Assembly: GCF_040954835.1 (NCBI RefSeq)
Contig: NC_090703.1
Span: 9,915,001-9,979,000 of the forward strand
Direction of reading: 5' to 3'
DNA from: Lepisosteus oculatus
Taxonomy: Eukaryota > Chordata > Actinopteri > Semionotiformes > Lepisosteidae
Length of the DNA stretch: 64,000 nucleotides
Shown here one piece after another: positions 12,901 to 24,093 of the stretch. Under the pieces are notes generated by a model, which was given only the letters and a program-made list of their open reading frames with translations, was not told where the DNA came from and did not search any database. Position numbers and translations under genes: made by a program. Every line of letters begins with the position of its first letter. Position 1 is the first letter of the stretch.

Positions 12901-15900
12901 CTGGGGGTGATCAGGTCAGCCCAGTCCATCGCTGGAGTACAGCTCCCCGCTGTAGTGGACATTTTTACAACTCGCTGTCTCAGGAAGGCTGAAAGTATCG
13001 CTAAGGATACCAGTCATCCTGGTTCCTCACTTTTCTCCCCCCTTCCCACTGGTAAGCGTTAAAGGAGCATAAAGTCATGAACTTGCAGACTCAGAGACAG
13101 TTTCTTCCCAGAAGCTGCCAGATTACTGAACTCTACTCCTGCCACAGGCTCACACTGATGTGTTTTTTAAACTGTATGTTATTTAACTTGTTGTTGTTGC
13201 TACTGCTGTTTTGTATTAATGTTTTTGGTGACTCCTTTGATGGTTTCGTATTGGAGCATACATGCAAATAGGCATCTCATGGCACTTGCGCATATGACAA
13301 TAAACTGAACTGAACTCATCTCACACCTGGCCTCTGGCTGCTTCGTCAGTAGTCAAAGGAACGTTGTGGTGGTTTTGAAATAATGAAGTCTTCCTCAAAT
13401 GATGTTCCCAAATGGGTAATTAATGAAGAATTAGGAAGCTTGAGACAAGCGGACAAGTGTTAGAGTGACTGGCATGCGGACAGGCTGGCACACGACTGAG
13501 GCTGGAAGGGTCACGCAGGGCCAGTTGCCCGAGGTCGCGATGCCAGGGGGAAAGTGCTGAGCTCGTCGGCACAGCGGACAAGCACATTTCGTTCTTTATT
13601 CCTGCTCTGGTGTAAATTGATCGGCGCTGGAAGCGCGCTGTAATGGATCCCCGCTCTCTGTAAAAAAACTGCCTCCCCACCTCCCCCTCCTCTCAGGGTG
13701 ACTGCGTTTTTATGAACCCCCCCCCCCTTTCCTTGCACCCCCACTGCAGGCCAGAGTCCTGCCAAAACATTTCACTTTGCCAGCCAAAAAAGAAAGGAAG
13801 AAAAAAAATGAAATCCTCACTTTTCTTTTTGGCCGTTCAAAATGTAGTGTGTGGCTCCTAAGGTACCCTATGCATTATGGGTCAGCTCCCAAATCTCCAG
13901 CCTGCTTCTGTTCCACGTAGTGCTTACTCAGCCACTAATTCCGAGCTACGAAACAGAAAAGACTGAACCTGCAAAATACTCATACGCATACAATAAGCTG
14001 AGCTTCCCAGCACTGCAGCTCTCTTCTGCACATCCTGAACCCTCTGGTTTTGACAGGAGAAACTTGACTATTTATATCCACATTTAGTATTTGCCTGTAG
14101 GATTTTCACTTGAAGTGCACATTTTTCAAATTCTCGATATAATCAATGAACATCCCAGGCATCCTCATTCGATAGATAGGATACAAAACGTCTCTCACTA
14201 GCTTCTTTCCTTAACAGAATGAATGTATTTTAGCTTTTTGATAGGTAATGTTATCAGTATGCTAGATTAATGTGTAAGACACCATTAATATTAACAGTAA
14301 AGCCTATCTGGGGCACAGTAAACACATTTTTAGGAGCCTGATATGGTCTTACTCTTAAGTCAGAGAAGAGGAAACTCAAAGATCTATCTAGTCTTTTTCT
14401 CTGAACAATTCATTTGCAAGGGAATGAGGTTACAATTCAGCGTCTTAGTACGGTAAGAGTAATTGCAAGTCAGACTGTAGTGAAGTTTCAAATACCGCGT
14501 GTCAAAAGCAAACTAGCATTGTCCAGAAGTAGCAGTTTAGCACCCATCAACAGGGGATCTTACTAGCACTTACTAGCTGAAAAAAAAACCCAACATCTAA
14601 GCTCTGACACCTTCTACGGATATAAAGATTTCTGAGTGAATAGGGTGAGAGTCTAGGGTACGCTTCAGGCATACCTGAGCATCTTTACTGTAGGAATCTA
14701 TTTAGATGCCATGATATTGACTCATAATGCTGAGAGGAGTGAACGAAGGCCCAAAAACAGACCCCTGTCAGAGACCACAAGATTCTGAACAGATCTGAAC
14801 AAAAGCAGATGGCATCCAAACAAGAGCTCATCCAGACAGGTACAGGTATTTTCAGATGATTCCATGTTTCCTAAGTTTCAAACCCTGCTGTTATATCTGG
14901 GAGAAGATATAACTATATATAAACTCAAGGCTGTCATCGTCAGCAGCAGTGCAAAATGAATGACTACATTAGTGTATTTCTGTGCATTGGGTCACCTGGA
15001 ATTGGCGTCTGCTGTAATTTAATGTCTTATGACCTGGTTAATTATTACCTTCTCAAGACCCTTATATAATTAAAGAAGATAATAAAAGACAGCTGAGAGT
15101 GTCAGTATATTATTGCATCTGTGGATTTGTGTTTAATTGTGAAGTACACGTGCACACAATGTATATTAGATTTTCAAGGTTCTGTTCACCAGTAAGAGTA
15201 ATAATTCTTCCCCGGGAGAGGTCCTTTATCGCTTTTCCTGTGTACTGAATGCAATAGCATTGAAGGCATTCCAAAGTCCAATGAAAATAAGCAATTTAAA
15301 TTAAATAAAACAGTTTTGCATTTGATGAGAGGCAACAGATACAACCAGAAAATGTGGAAAGGAATTCTCTTTTCTCTCACTAGATGAATCGGTTTCTTTA
15401 ATTTCTTCCTACAAAGTGATGCTTAACGAATGCAAATCTTTATATATTCAGTTTTAAGTGTTATTCACTCAGTGTTATTCATGCCATAGCAGAAAACACA
15501 ATAATTATTTCCCGCAGCTGTAGAACACTGTGTGTCAGGGCACAGCGAAGGGCTTCTTAGTCCTGATAATTCTTACTTTAGTGTCTGCTGTGTTTACTTC
15601 TAGCTGATTGAGCCCTCACTTAAATAAACAATAAGCTTTTTTATTTGTTTTCGTGCATTTAAATAGTTGGAGATCTCAAATGATGTCATTGAAAGATGAA
15701 GTAGCATGAAAATTGTCAACTTTTTAGAATCCACATCTGTAAAAAAGGTATAATTTAGCAAACTGCCAGTCCAAGTAAGAGCTGAATTATGTGCTAAAGA
15801 GCTCTGTTGGAATGTTGGAAGCACTGTAAGACACAAGGTGCACCAGTGAGTCAGTGGAATAATCTTGTCCCTTCTATCTCCTTGTCCTTGCAGGAGAGGA

Positions 15901-18900
15901 AGGATCAGAGTCTCATGCAGACACACCGGGCAGCGGGGACAGTGAGACACCCTCACAGTGCCAGTCCTGCACCAGCACGGCCCTCAGGGTGCTGGGAGGG
16001 CTGCTGTTGGTGCTGTCAGTGTCCTCCTCCTGGGTGGGCACAACTCAGGTGGTCAAGCTCACCTTCCAGTCCTTCTCCTGCCCCTTCTTCATGACCTGGT
16101 TCAGTACCAACTGGAACATCCTCTTCTTCCCCATCTACTATTCCGGACACCTGGTCACTGCACGCCAGAAGCAGACCCCCATCCAGAAATTCAGGTGGGT
16201 TCTCGGGTGGGACGCAGGACTGGAGACAAAGTATCTCTCAATGCTACAACACAGTGATCTCGTGATCATACATAATTTTACAGTGAAGTAGTTAATGAAA
16301 ACTCAGGAGTAATGATGGCAATCAAGGTCCAACCTGTGCTACACTAACTTCTCATCCCCCAAGCTGTGACTTGCCAAAATGCTATTAAAGCCATATATAA
16401 GCACCTGTCTCTTTCTGCATCCTTTCTCTGCACCATCACCTTTACAACTCCCCTTGGTGAACTCCTCTCTCTTCAAGCGGGTCCTAATTCCTCATCCCAC
16501 AGCCAGGTGGTTGGCTCTCAGCCAAGCAGGTTAAGTCAACGTTTCTCAGGCTTGATGCCTCAATAAACATTCCCATATGTATTTTCTTACTGGGTGTTGT
16601 CATTCCTTGTTAACCCAACTGAATAGGATTTACTCGTTCTGCGGTATGCCTAGGTCTCCACAAATGCACGTGACTTTTGTTTTTTAATGAGCTGTCTTCA
16701 AGTCAGATGTGCTGAAGGAGAAATGAGAAGGATAATGAGAGTAGGTGTTAGGCCCATGCGGATTATTTCAATTGTTAACGAAGGATTTCCAAAGACTGAA
16801 CAGTGTGGTTGGCTCACGACTATCTGTGCTAACCTGTTGATCCCCTGGCAGATTCGTGGACCAGAGACTGAGAAGGCAGAGAAGAAAAATTCGGCAGACT
16901 GTTGGTTTAATCCAAAAATATTGCATGCTGACTTCAGCAGACCTAGTGGGTTATACCCTGATGCTCTGATTGAATTCCCACTGCAAATCCAGGAAGCAGG
17001 CCTACGTCCATGTTCATACTGGTTGTACATCCGTGACTATGAGGACTGCCCTGTCCGGCTTTCTGTCCCTCTCGCCTTCGTCTTCTCTTTGCAGGGAGTG
17101 CAGCCGCATTTTTGGAGAGGATGGCTTAACCCTGAAGCTATTCCTGAAGCGTACAGCTCCCTTCTCCATCCTGTGGACACTCACCAACTACCTGTACCTG
17201 CTGGCCCTGCGCAAGCTCACTGCCACTGACGTCTCCGCTCTCTACTGCTGCCACAAGGCCTTTGTCTTCCTGCTGTCCTGGATTGTCCTCAAGGACCGGT
17301 TCATGGGGGTGCGGGTACGCTGGTCTTGTAACGCTATGGCCCGTGTGGCCGTTCCCCCTGCTACAGTGGTGTGTTCATTCAGACGTGTGGCATTCCTGGA
17401 GGCTCCCCTCTTTCCAATGGGGCTGTGTGTCAGTGAAAACAGGGCTAGGGATGTTAAGCACCCGGTTCAGTGACAGACAAGGAGTTGGGTCCCTGGGTGA
17501 GGGGCATTTGGCTATAAGTGAAAGAGGGAGTCTGGGCTAGTGAAGGCTGACAGTAAGGATGAGTGAGTGTTACGAGGGGGAGAGAGGCCCCTTTCTGCAT
17601 GCTGACCATCATTCACTAAATGTTTATAATCCCACAAGGCTATGTTGTCCAGAGAGTCTCATTAAGAGAGGATGAAAGGACCATTATAACATGCAGTCAT
17701 TGCTGTATTCCCTCTTCCTCAGGCAATTTGGGCTGATGAGCTGGAGTTCAAGACAAATAATAGGAAATGGGATGCCTGTTGTGACCCTGTGGTGGAGGCA
17801 GCGCAGAGATCTACCCCTGCCTGCATGACTGTGCTGTAGTATATCATGTGGTCCCTCACTCTAGATTCTACTGCTTTCCCATGGTGCTCTGTGCCTCTCC
17901 TCCCTGCAGATAGTGGCTGCTATCATGGCAATCACAGGCATTGTGATGATGGCATATGCAGATGGGTTCCATGGCGATTCCATCATAGGCGTCGCCTTTG
18001 CTGTTGGCTCCGCCTCTACATCAGCTCTCTATAAGGTGAGTTGATCTAATTGACAGCCAATGCATTTTGAATGACAGTCACTTTTAAAGGCAGGAACAAC
18101 TGTCGCACAAATGCTGGTAGGTTAACAATATCACTTTTGAAATCAAGGCAGGAATTAAATATTTGAAGTACTGCTCTTTAACTGTGCATGTCAGATGTAG
18201 TCAAGATTAAACTTGTGAAGGAGTAGGCTTGAGCTATCTGGTCCAAAGCTGTCTCAAATGAGGTCAAAGTTAAAATGAAATAAAATTGTTGTTGAAAATG
18301 TATTTGGTACATTTGACTTGTTGAATGTGTAGAGTCTTTGCTAGAAGTACTACATTCATGTGTTTTCAGGTGCTGTTCAAGATGTTCGTGGGCAGTGCCA
18401 ACCTAGGCGAGGCTGCGCACTTCTTCTCCACTTTGGGATTCTTCAACCTCATCTTCATCTCCTGCACGCCCGTCATCCTCTTCTTCACCAAGGTGGAGCA
18501 CTGGGGGTCGCTGTCGGCCCTGCCCTGGGGCTATCTGTGTGGCGTAGCTGGGCTCTGGCTGGGTGAGGACACGTGCGCGCTGAGAGGGGCTGTGTCAGTG
18601 TGTGTGAGAGAGCCTCAGGGCCAACGAGAGTATCAGATTGACTCCTCGCAGGAGTTTCACTGACAAAGGCCAACCCGCTGGACCACTGACATAGCATCTC
18701 CGTGGGTCTCATACTCCTGCCTTTCCCAGTTCATCTGCTTTCCACAGAAAGCGGAGCTGACAGAAATCATGGCATGGCAGGTGTGTTCGGTTGCAAAAGG
18801 AGTGTTAGGGGCAGGTGCTGTTGCCCTACATGGTGACACCTGGTTGTCTTGGTGCATATGAGTGAGTCTCTTTCTGCAGTGTGGTTGAATGTGCACATGC

Positions 18901-20714
18901 AATCTGTAAAGAGGTTTGCTGTACTATTTTTGCATTAGTGTTCAAATCAGGATGCACGTTTAAGTGAAACCTTCCCCCTACCCCACCTCACCCTAGACGA
19001 CTTCACCTAAACATCTTCTGAGTAGGATTCATTTTAACTCTGACCCGTCTGATCCTCTTCCACACTGCTTTTCTCTTTATCACACCCCTGAACAGCGTTC
19101 AACATCCTGGTGAATGTGGGACTGGTCCTCACCTACCCCATCCTCATTTCCATCGGGACCCTGCTCAGCGTACCAGGGAACGCAGGTAGGCTCGCTGCAT
19201 CTGAGTGGACCTGAGATGATTGGATACAGGGGCCAGCACATTGCACAGCAAGCCAGCTTGGCTCTCACAGTGACAAAGAGATTGCACACTGCCTGCACAT
19301 CCAAAATGTGTCATTTGCTAATTAATAAAAAACTGTGTTCAGAGCTACTCAGAAGTAAATGCCCAGCTTGCAACTGAAACAGTCTGTTGACTAAAAACTG
19401 TCTTCCTGTTTTGGTCTATGTGCACTTTTCCTTCAAAGCTTCTCTGCAGTTTAGAGGAATTCTTCCTACCTTGAACAGAATGATGTGAAAACTGCTTTGT
19501 GCATATCTGATCTCCACAGTATCACCTTCCTGTCGGATATTTCACTGCACCAGATGTGTACATGTCATCCAAGCTGCTGAAGAGAATAAGGGGTAGTTCC
19601 ATTCCCACCCATCTATTAAATTTCCTGCATTTACATTCTAGACATTTTCCAGTTTACCAAAAGGGTTTTGCTGCAGGATACAAGCAGCATACTTACTACC
19701 TATATCCCACGTATCCCACTTCTATAATCCTATTTTTTATATTACTCCCATTTCTCACCTTTCAGCTGTTTTTGGGGTCAGATCTCAGAATGTTCAGTAG
19801 GAAGTAACAGAAGTCTTCCATGTACGCCAGGCAGCTTTACATAAACATCTTTATCCATTTAAATCGCTGATCCAACTAGGGGCTCTACTGCCATGGAAAT
19901 CTGAAAATCCCGGAGAAATATCTGTAACTCTTCTGTGGCAGCCTAGCTTTGACGATTGCCTTCAAGATACATTTTAGCGGTAACAGATGCTTGTGTATTT
20001 TATTATATTAAGGAACATAAGAATGGTTCAAAACAAGAGCAGACCTTTTGGCCTATCTAGACCAATTGGTAATTAGTAGTGAATAGCTAATGGCCTGAGG
20101 ATCATCATCCAACTGTTTCTTCACAGAGTCCAAGGTATCGTCTTCAATAGCAGGGTAGTCTGTTCCATACGCCCACCACCCTTATGAAAATATTTCACGG
20201 TACATTAATTTCGCAGGGTTATGAATGAATGAACACCACATGTACAAATGCTGAATTCAGCTGATGTCTCATTGTTCTTGGGTTTGCTGCAGTAGGTATG
20301 GCTGTGCATCTGGCAAGAATACTGTATTACATGTGCCAGCTGCTGTGAGGATGACAGGACAGCAGGCATGTTTCCGGAACTGCTGATAACACATTTCTGA
20401 CTTACTGTTTTGGAGCGGTGTGCTGGTACAGATCTCACGTTAAGCCATGCGGCTGCCTGTGTCTTTGCGCAGCGGTGGATGTGCTGAAGCACGAGGTGAT
20501 CTTCAGTGTGGTGCGCCTGGCCGCCACCTCCATCATCTGCCTGGGCTTCCTGCTGCTGCTGCTGCCCGAGGAGTGGGACTCCGTCACGCTGCGCTTCCTC
20601 GCCACCTTCGCCGAGAAGAAGGGCGAGGAGCACGGGGAGGAGCTGACCGAGTCCAGCGTGCACACCCGCAGCCGCAGCCGCGCCAACGGCGCCGTCTCTA
20701 TCCCGCTGGCATGA
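6902..20714 (+). CDS. slc35f4: Solute carrier family 35 member F4, complete coding sequence (7 exons, 415 aa)
   Basis: Coding exons: 6902-6977, 15894-16194, 17095-17314, 17910-18035, 18370-18562, 19096-19185 and 20473-20714. All junctions are GT-AG, and the sum is 1248 nt including TGA. The protein starts MKKHSARVAPLS, the start shared by SLC35F3/F4, which fixes the ATG. It belongs to the drug/metabolite transporter (EamA-like) superfamily, with about ten predicted membrane helices. The first is in exon 2 (LGGLLLVLSVSSSW), followed by the family blocks TNYLYL, KAFVFLLSWIVL and DRFMGVR (exon 3), YADGFH (exon 4) and LLLLPEEWD (exon 7), then a charged cytosolic tail ending SIPLA. The substrate of F4 is unknown; F3 has been linked to thiamine. 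F4 rather than F3 is chosen because of the CCDC198-NAA30-AP5M1-EXOC5 neighbourhood and the SIPLA tail. Intron 1 is 8.9 kb. Confidence 0.93.
12450..12640 (+). repeat. Unnamed interspersed repeat, copy A
   Basis: This segment aligns with 16430-16610 over about 160 bases. Shared blocks in order are CTCCCCxTGG, a CTCTCTxCAAG block, CTCATCC, GCAGGTTAAxTC and ACATTCCCA, then a TG-rich end with ATTCCT. It has no obvious coding content. The family is not recognised. Confidence 0.5.
12780..13318 (+). mobile_element. LINE 3' end (CR1/L2 superfamily), truncated
   Basis: The frame from 12838 encodes the C-terminal reverse-transcriptase tail typical of fish CR1/L2-type elements: SITVWFGSS, then DRKALLGVIRSAQ, a TRCLRKAESI block and DTSHPG, ending near LFSPLPTGKR. 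The frame is then broken by small indels. The copy ends in ACAATAAACTGAACTGAACT, the short tandem tail of such elements. It is 5'-truncated and dead. Confidence 0.8.
16400..16610 (+). repeat. Unnamed interspersed repeat, copy B
   Basis: This is the second copy of the repeat at 12450-12640, in the same orientation, within SLC35F4 intron 2. It ends with CAATAAACATTCCC followed by a T-rich segment. Confidence 0.5.
20011..20200 (+). repeat. Interspersed repeat with inverted-terminal-repeat ends, 5' part
   Basis: The segment starts with AGGAACATAAGAA, then CAAAACAAGAGCAGACC and GGCCTAT. This is a decayed form of the ACAAACGAGAGGAGGCC...GGCCCAT head found in many fish genomes. It lies in SLC35F4 intron 6. 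The body resembles the copy at 58826-59045. Confidence 0.55.
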
Positions 20715-20753
20715 CCCCCGACCCCCGACCCCCGACCCCCGACCCCCGACCCC
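20713..20753 (+). repeat. GACCCCC heptamer minisatellite starting in the SLC35F4 stop codon
   Basis: Five full GACCCCC units and one partial unit run directly on from the TGA; the GA of the stop is the first GA of the array. It is therefore at the very start of the 3' UTR. Confidence 0.9.
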
Positions 20754-21265
20754 GCATGCCCCGGGCGCATCGCTGCCTGCCCCGCCAGGCGTGCACGCTC
20801 TCTGCCTCTGCCCGGCGCAGGGGAGAGGGAACGGGACTCTTCTGTTCGGCGCCGCACGGGAGGCGGCTCCACTTGTTAATGTCCAGAACCGGAACGAAAC
20901 AACAACAAAAAACCTTGCTTGGCTCCAACAAAATCTAAGTTCCCTTGAATATGTTTTTAAGCACTGAGTAAGCCGCAATAGCTGTCTTGAAGGGAACGAC
21001 ACGAGCCTGTGGGCTGTTTACTTGGAAGGAAAGGAGATTTTCGCCATTCTTTCGCCTCCTTTTCCTGCCTTCTCCTCCCCCAATCCCAGCATCCCCTCCC
21101 AGCACCAGGGACTGTATTCTGTGAATATAAACATTGGCAGGGCCGGTATGGCCCTATCTTACCTGTATTTACGCATTCAGAAACTATATCTATAGGGAAC
21201 AGAGACAGTTTAAACTTTATTTAGTATTATTATATACAGGAATGGGTGTAAAATACATTATGCTG

Positions 21266-21296
21266 AATAAAGATTTTCTTTTCTTTTTTTAATAAA
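21266..21296 (+). terminator. Two polyadenylation signals, probable SLC35F4 3' end
   Basis: AATAAA occurs at 21266-21271 and again at 21291-21296, about 550 bases after the stop, with T-rich sequence between and G/T-rich sequence after. This would give a short 3' UTR. Other downstream signals may be used. Confidence 0.6.
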
Positions 21297-21299
21297 AGG

Positions 21300-24093
21300 A
21301 AAATGATCCTCAGTATTTTGTTTTCTATTTTGCTTGTTTAAACCCTGCTTTCCAGAGAGCTATTTTGAGATATATGAAAGTACTAGATCTGCTCTCATTT
21401 TGCAGATCTTTGAAGTGAAACCATGAACAGGTTCTCAATTAGGGAAGCAAGAGCCTGAGTGGCAACAATAGATGATATGCTTGTGTGGTATTTGCGTGCC
21501 GTCACTCACTGCTTTTCCATCGGATAACTGCTTTTAAAAATGTCATTCCTTAAGATTTTTCTGCAGGAGAAATTCCAAAACCAGAGTTTGTCCAAGCCAA
21601 GGAGCTAAAATACTTCATGAAACCAAAAAGAGCTAAAGAATATGGAAAAAACAGTGGAAAGGGCAGGATGGGAATCCACGAATAAGGAAAACAGATGGGT
21701 GTTTTTTTTTTTAAAGTTCCAAACATTGCCATCCCAAAGACTTAAGCAACACATATGAAAGCACTAGCTCTCACCTCGCAGATCTGAGAGAAACCACGAA
21801 CAGGCTCTTACTGGATTGCTGCAGTCACTGTTTTGGGATTTCATTTCGGATGAAAACCTTGTACAAATAAACATGAGAGAATATCTGAGCATTGAAACAA
21901 CTGGTGTCTGAAGCCGCTGTGGACCTTGGCCGGTGCGTGAGAGACTTGTGACAGTGAAGGACCCAGTAGGTGCCGTTATGTAAATCTGTCCTCCTGTATG
22001 ATTAAACAGCTGTGAGATGTACCACAAGCCTGCATTGCCAGGGCTCCAGCAGCTTTGTAACTGACACACACAGGCAGTCAAACACAGACTGTTCGTGACA
22101 GCCAGTCCGATGGGGCGAAATCGACTTGGAGGAAACGCGTGGTAATGACTAGTGTGCTGAGAAATGTGTTTTCTAATGAAGCGTTTGCTGAAGTGACAGA
22201 TTTGGAGAAACTAGCAGTGCTGCTTCATTAAATCAGAGCTGGGGTGGGGTGGTGATTTGGGCAGGAGACAGAGGGAGGTAAATTATCATTTCTTCTCTTC
22301 TACATTCTTGAGACACAAAATGCCCCCATGGTCCTTCTATTATCTTAAGTCATAAGGAGGTCTAGTAACAACTTCATGGGATTTTGAATCTAACGTTTCC
22401 CTTGTTTTACTACAATTGTTTTACCTAAATGGGCATGCACTCACATAATGCTCAATTATCAATCAAAATAACTCAATTGATCACGTCTCGTTTGATAGAG
22501 GAGGCTCTCTTCAATCAATTGAGACTGCCTGTGATGCTGGAAGGAAGTAACCACCCATATATGGATGATACAGCCTCCTCTGTCAAACGTCTTGCTTTAT
22601 GGGCTACAATCAGAACCAAAAGGGGGGACCACACATGCTGTTCAAAACAATTCGAGCCAAGTCTTATCCATCAAACATCAGCCGATTTCCGATGTTCCTA
22701 TACTGAGCTGCCTGGGCACAAGCAAGCAGATGCTTGTATGGAAATAACCTGGCTCTGTGTGTCAAGGGTTCATCAGTTGCTCCCACAGACCTGGTGACTT
22801 GTCTGGCCTGTGTCTCCATTCCAGTTGAACAGGGCCCAGACCTCTGCCTAGAATGGGCCCAAGAGGTTTCTTCTCCGTGGGGTAGGGGGTGAGGGCAGCT
22901 CTCGCAAGATAGGCATGCCTGGGGTCAAGGGATGGACAGGGGACCCCTTTGGATTTTCCTACCTAATTGAACCAAATCAAGTTCCAGGGGGAATACTTGG
23001 TGATTGTGGAAGGCTACCTGAAAAGCTGGCACAGCTTCCTGAGGGTGCAGCTCCGCTCTGTCATGAACAGGTCATGCTGCCAGCTGGCACAGCCCAGGCA
23101 GAAAACCACACACACTCACCAGGGTGCACCCTTTCTCTGCACTCTCCTAACACTGAGCAAGCAGGCTGATCTGTGCTCCCTGTTGCTCCACACTCTGTAC
23201 ACATGGCTGGGCAGCAGGAGGGGAGCGCACAGAAGAGGGTGGTTGCACGTCTGGGTACTTTAAGGCATTCAATTGTTAACTCGGTGTGGTTACAGTCTAA
23301 CCTGTGGGGAGGGAGTTGCCATGGAAACCCAGCTCACTGGGGTGTGGAAAAGACGATAACAAAAAGAGAGAGACGTTTATACTTGTTTGACCACAGAAAA
23401 CGTAGGTGACAATAATTAATCCTCCAGTAGTATATCAACATGCCCTGGAAGAGAGTGTTTCGGGGCAGACTGGGGTGACTGGGTGTGAACAGGACAGACA
23501 GACTCACAGACTGGCAGGCAGAGGGACTCGAGGACACCTCACAATCTGTGGCCAACGGACTTTCCTGGCACAGTCCTTCTGTTTCCTGTTACTGACTAAC
23601 TGAAGGGTCTGCAAATACCCAGGGACTGAGAGGTGTTCATCAGGTGAGTCTGGGTAAGTACAGAAACAGCACAGCGGGGTCAGACACGAACAAAACTTTG
23701 CACATGGAGCCACAGACGAACTCAGCTATGCAGCAATTCTCTCAGCGTTGTGGGAGCCCACAATTAAAACAGCTGTCTGCTTTATCTGGAGGACACAAAA
23801 GGAGCCCATGAAACACCCGACAGTCCTGCTTTTGGATGAAATAATAATTTGTGTCAGAAGACCTTTCAGTTTTCAAAGGTTTCAAGGTTCTGAGTCAAAC
23901 ATAAGAGCCAGAAGTGTTATTGACCCTAAAAAACTGGACCGTTCTGAGACCTTGACTCTATCATGCATGGTCACTGGGAAAATCATATAACCACTGGGGG
24001 AACCAGTTCAAGAGCAAATTCATTCCTGGATTAACAAGGGAATTTCAGGGTTAATTACAGAAACTCTGCTCAGGACCAGGTGGTTTCTGGATT
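21300..24093. other. Intergenic region SLC35F4-CCDC198
   Basis: I see no supported gene here. Open frames are short and without splice context. The region just before 24094 should hold the CCDC198 promoter; no clear TATA box or CpG cluster is visible. Confidence 0.5.

Larger units (their letters stand above)
6978..15893 (+). other. SLC35F4 intron 1
   Basis: This intron is 8.9 kb long, with donor GTAAAA and acceptor TTGTCCTTGCAG, in phase 1. It contains a LINE 3' end (12780-13318) and one copy of an unnamed repeat (about 12450-12640). I see no further coding exon. AT-rich stretches such as 14950-15160 could be conserved regulatory DNA, but nothing in the sequence proves it. Confidence 0.8.

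Noticed and set aside
6902-20714. Alternative identity as SLC35F3
   Set aside because: F3 shares the MKKHSARVAPLS start, but the neighbours and the SIPLA C-terminus fit F4.
20205-21002. 265-codon minus-strand open frame over the last SLC35F4 exon
   Set aside because: It is the antisense shadow of the GC-rich exon 7 and heptamer array; it consists of Gly/Ala/Gln repeats without any family similarity.
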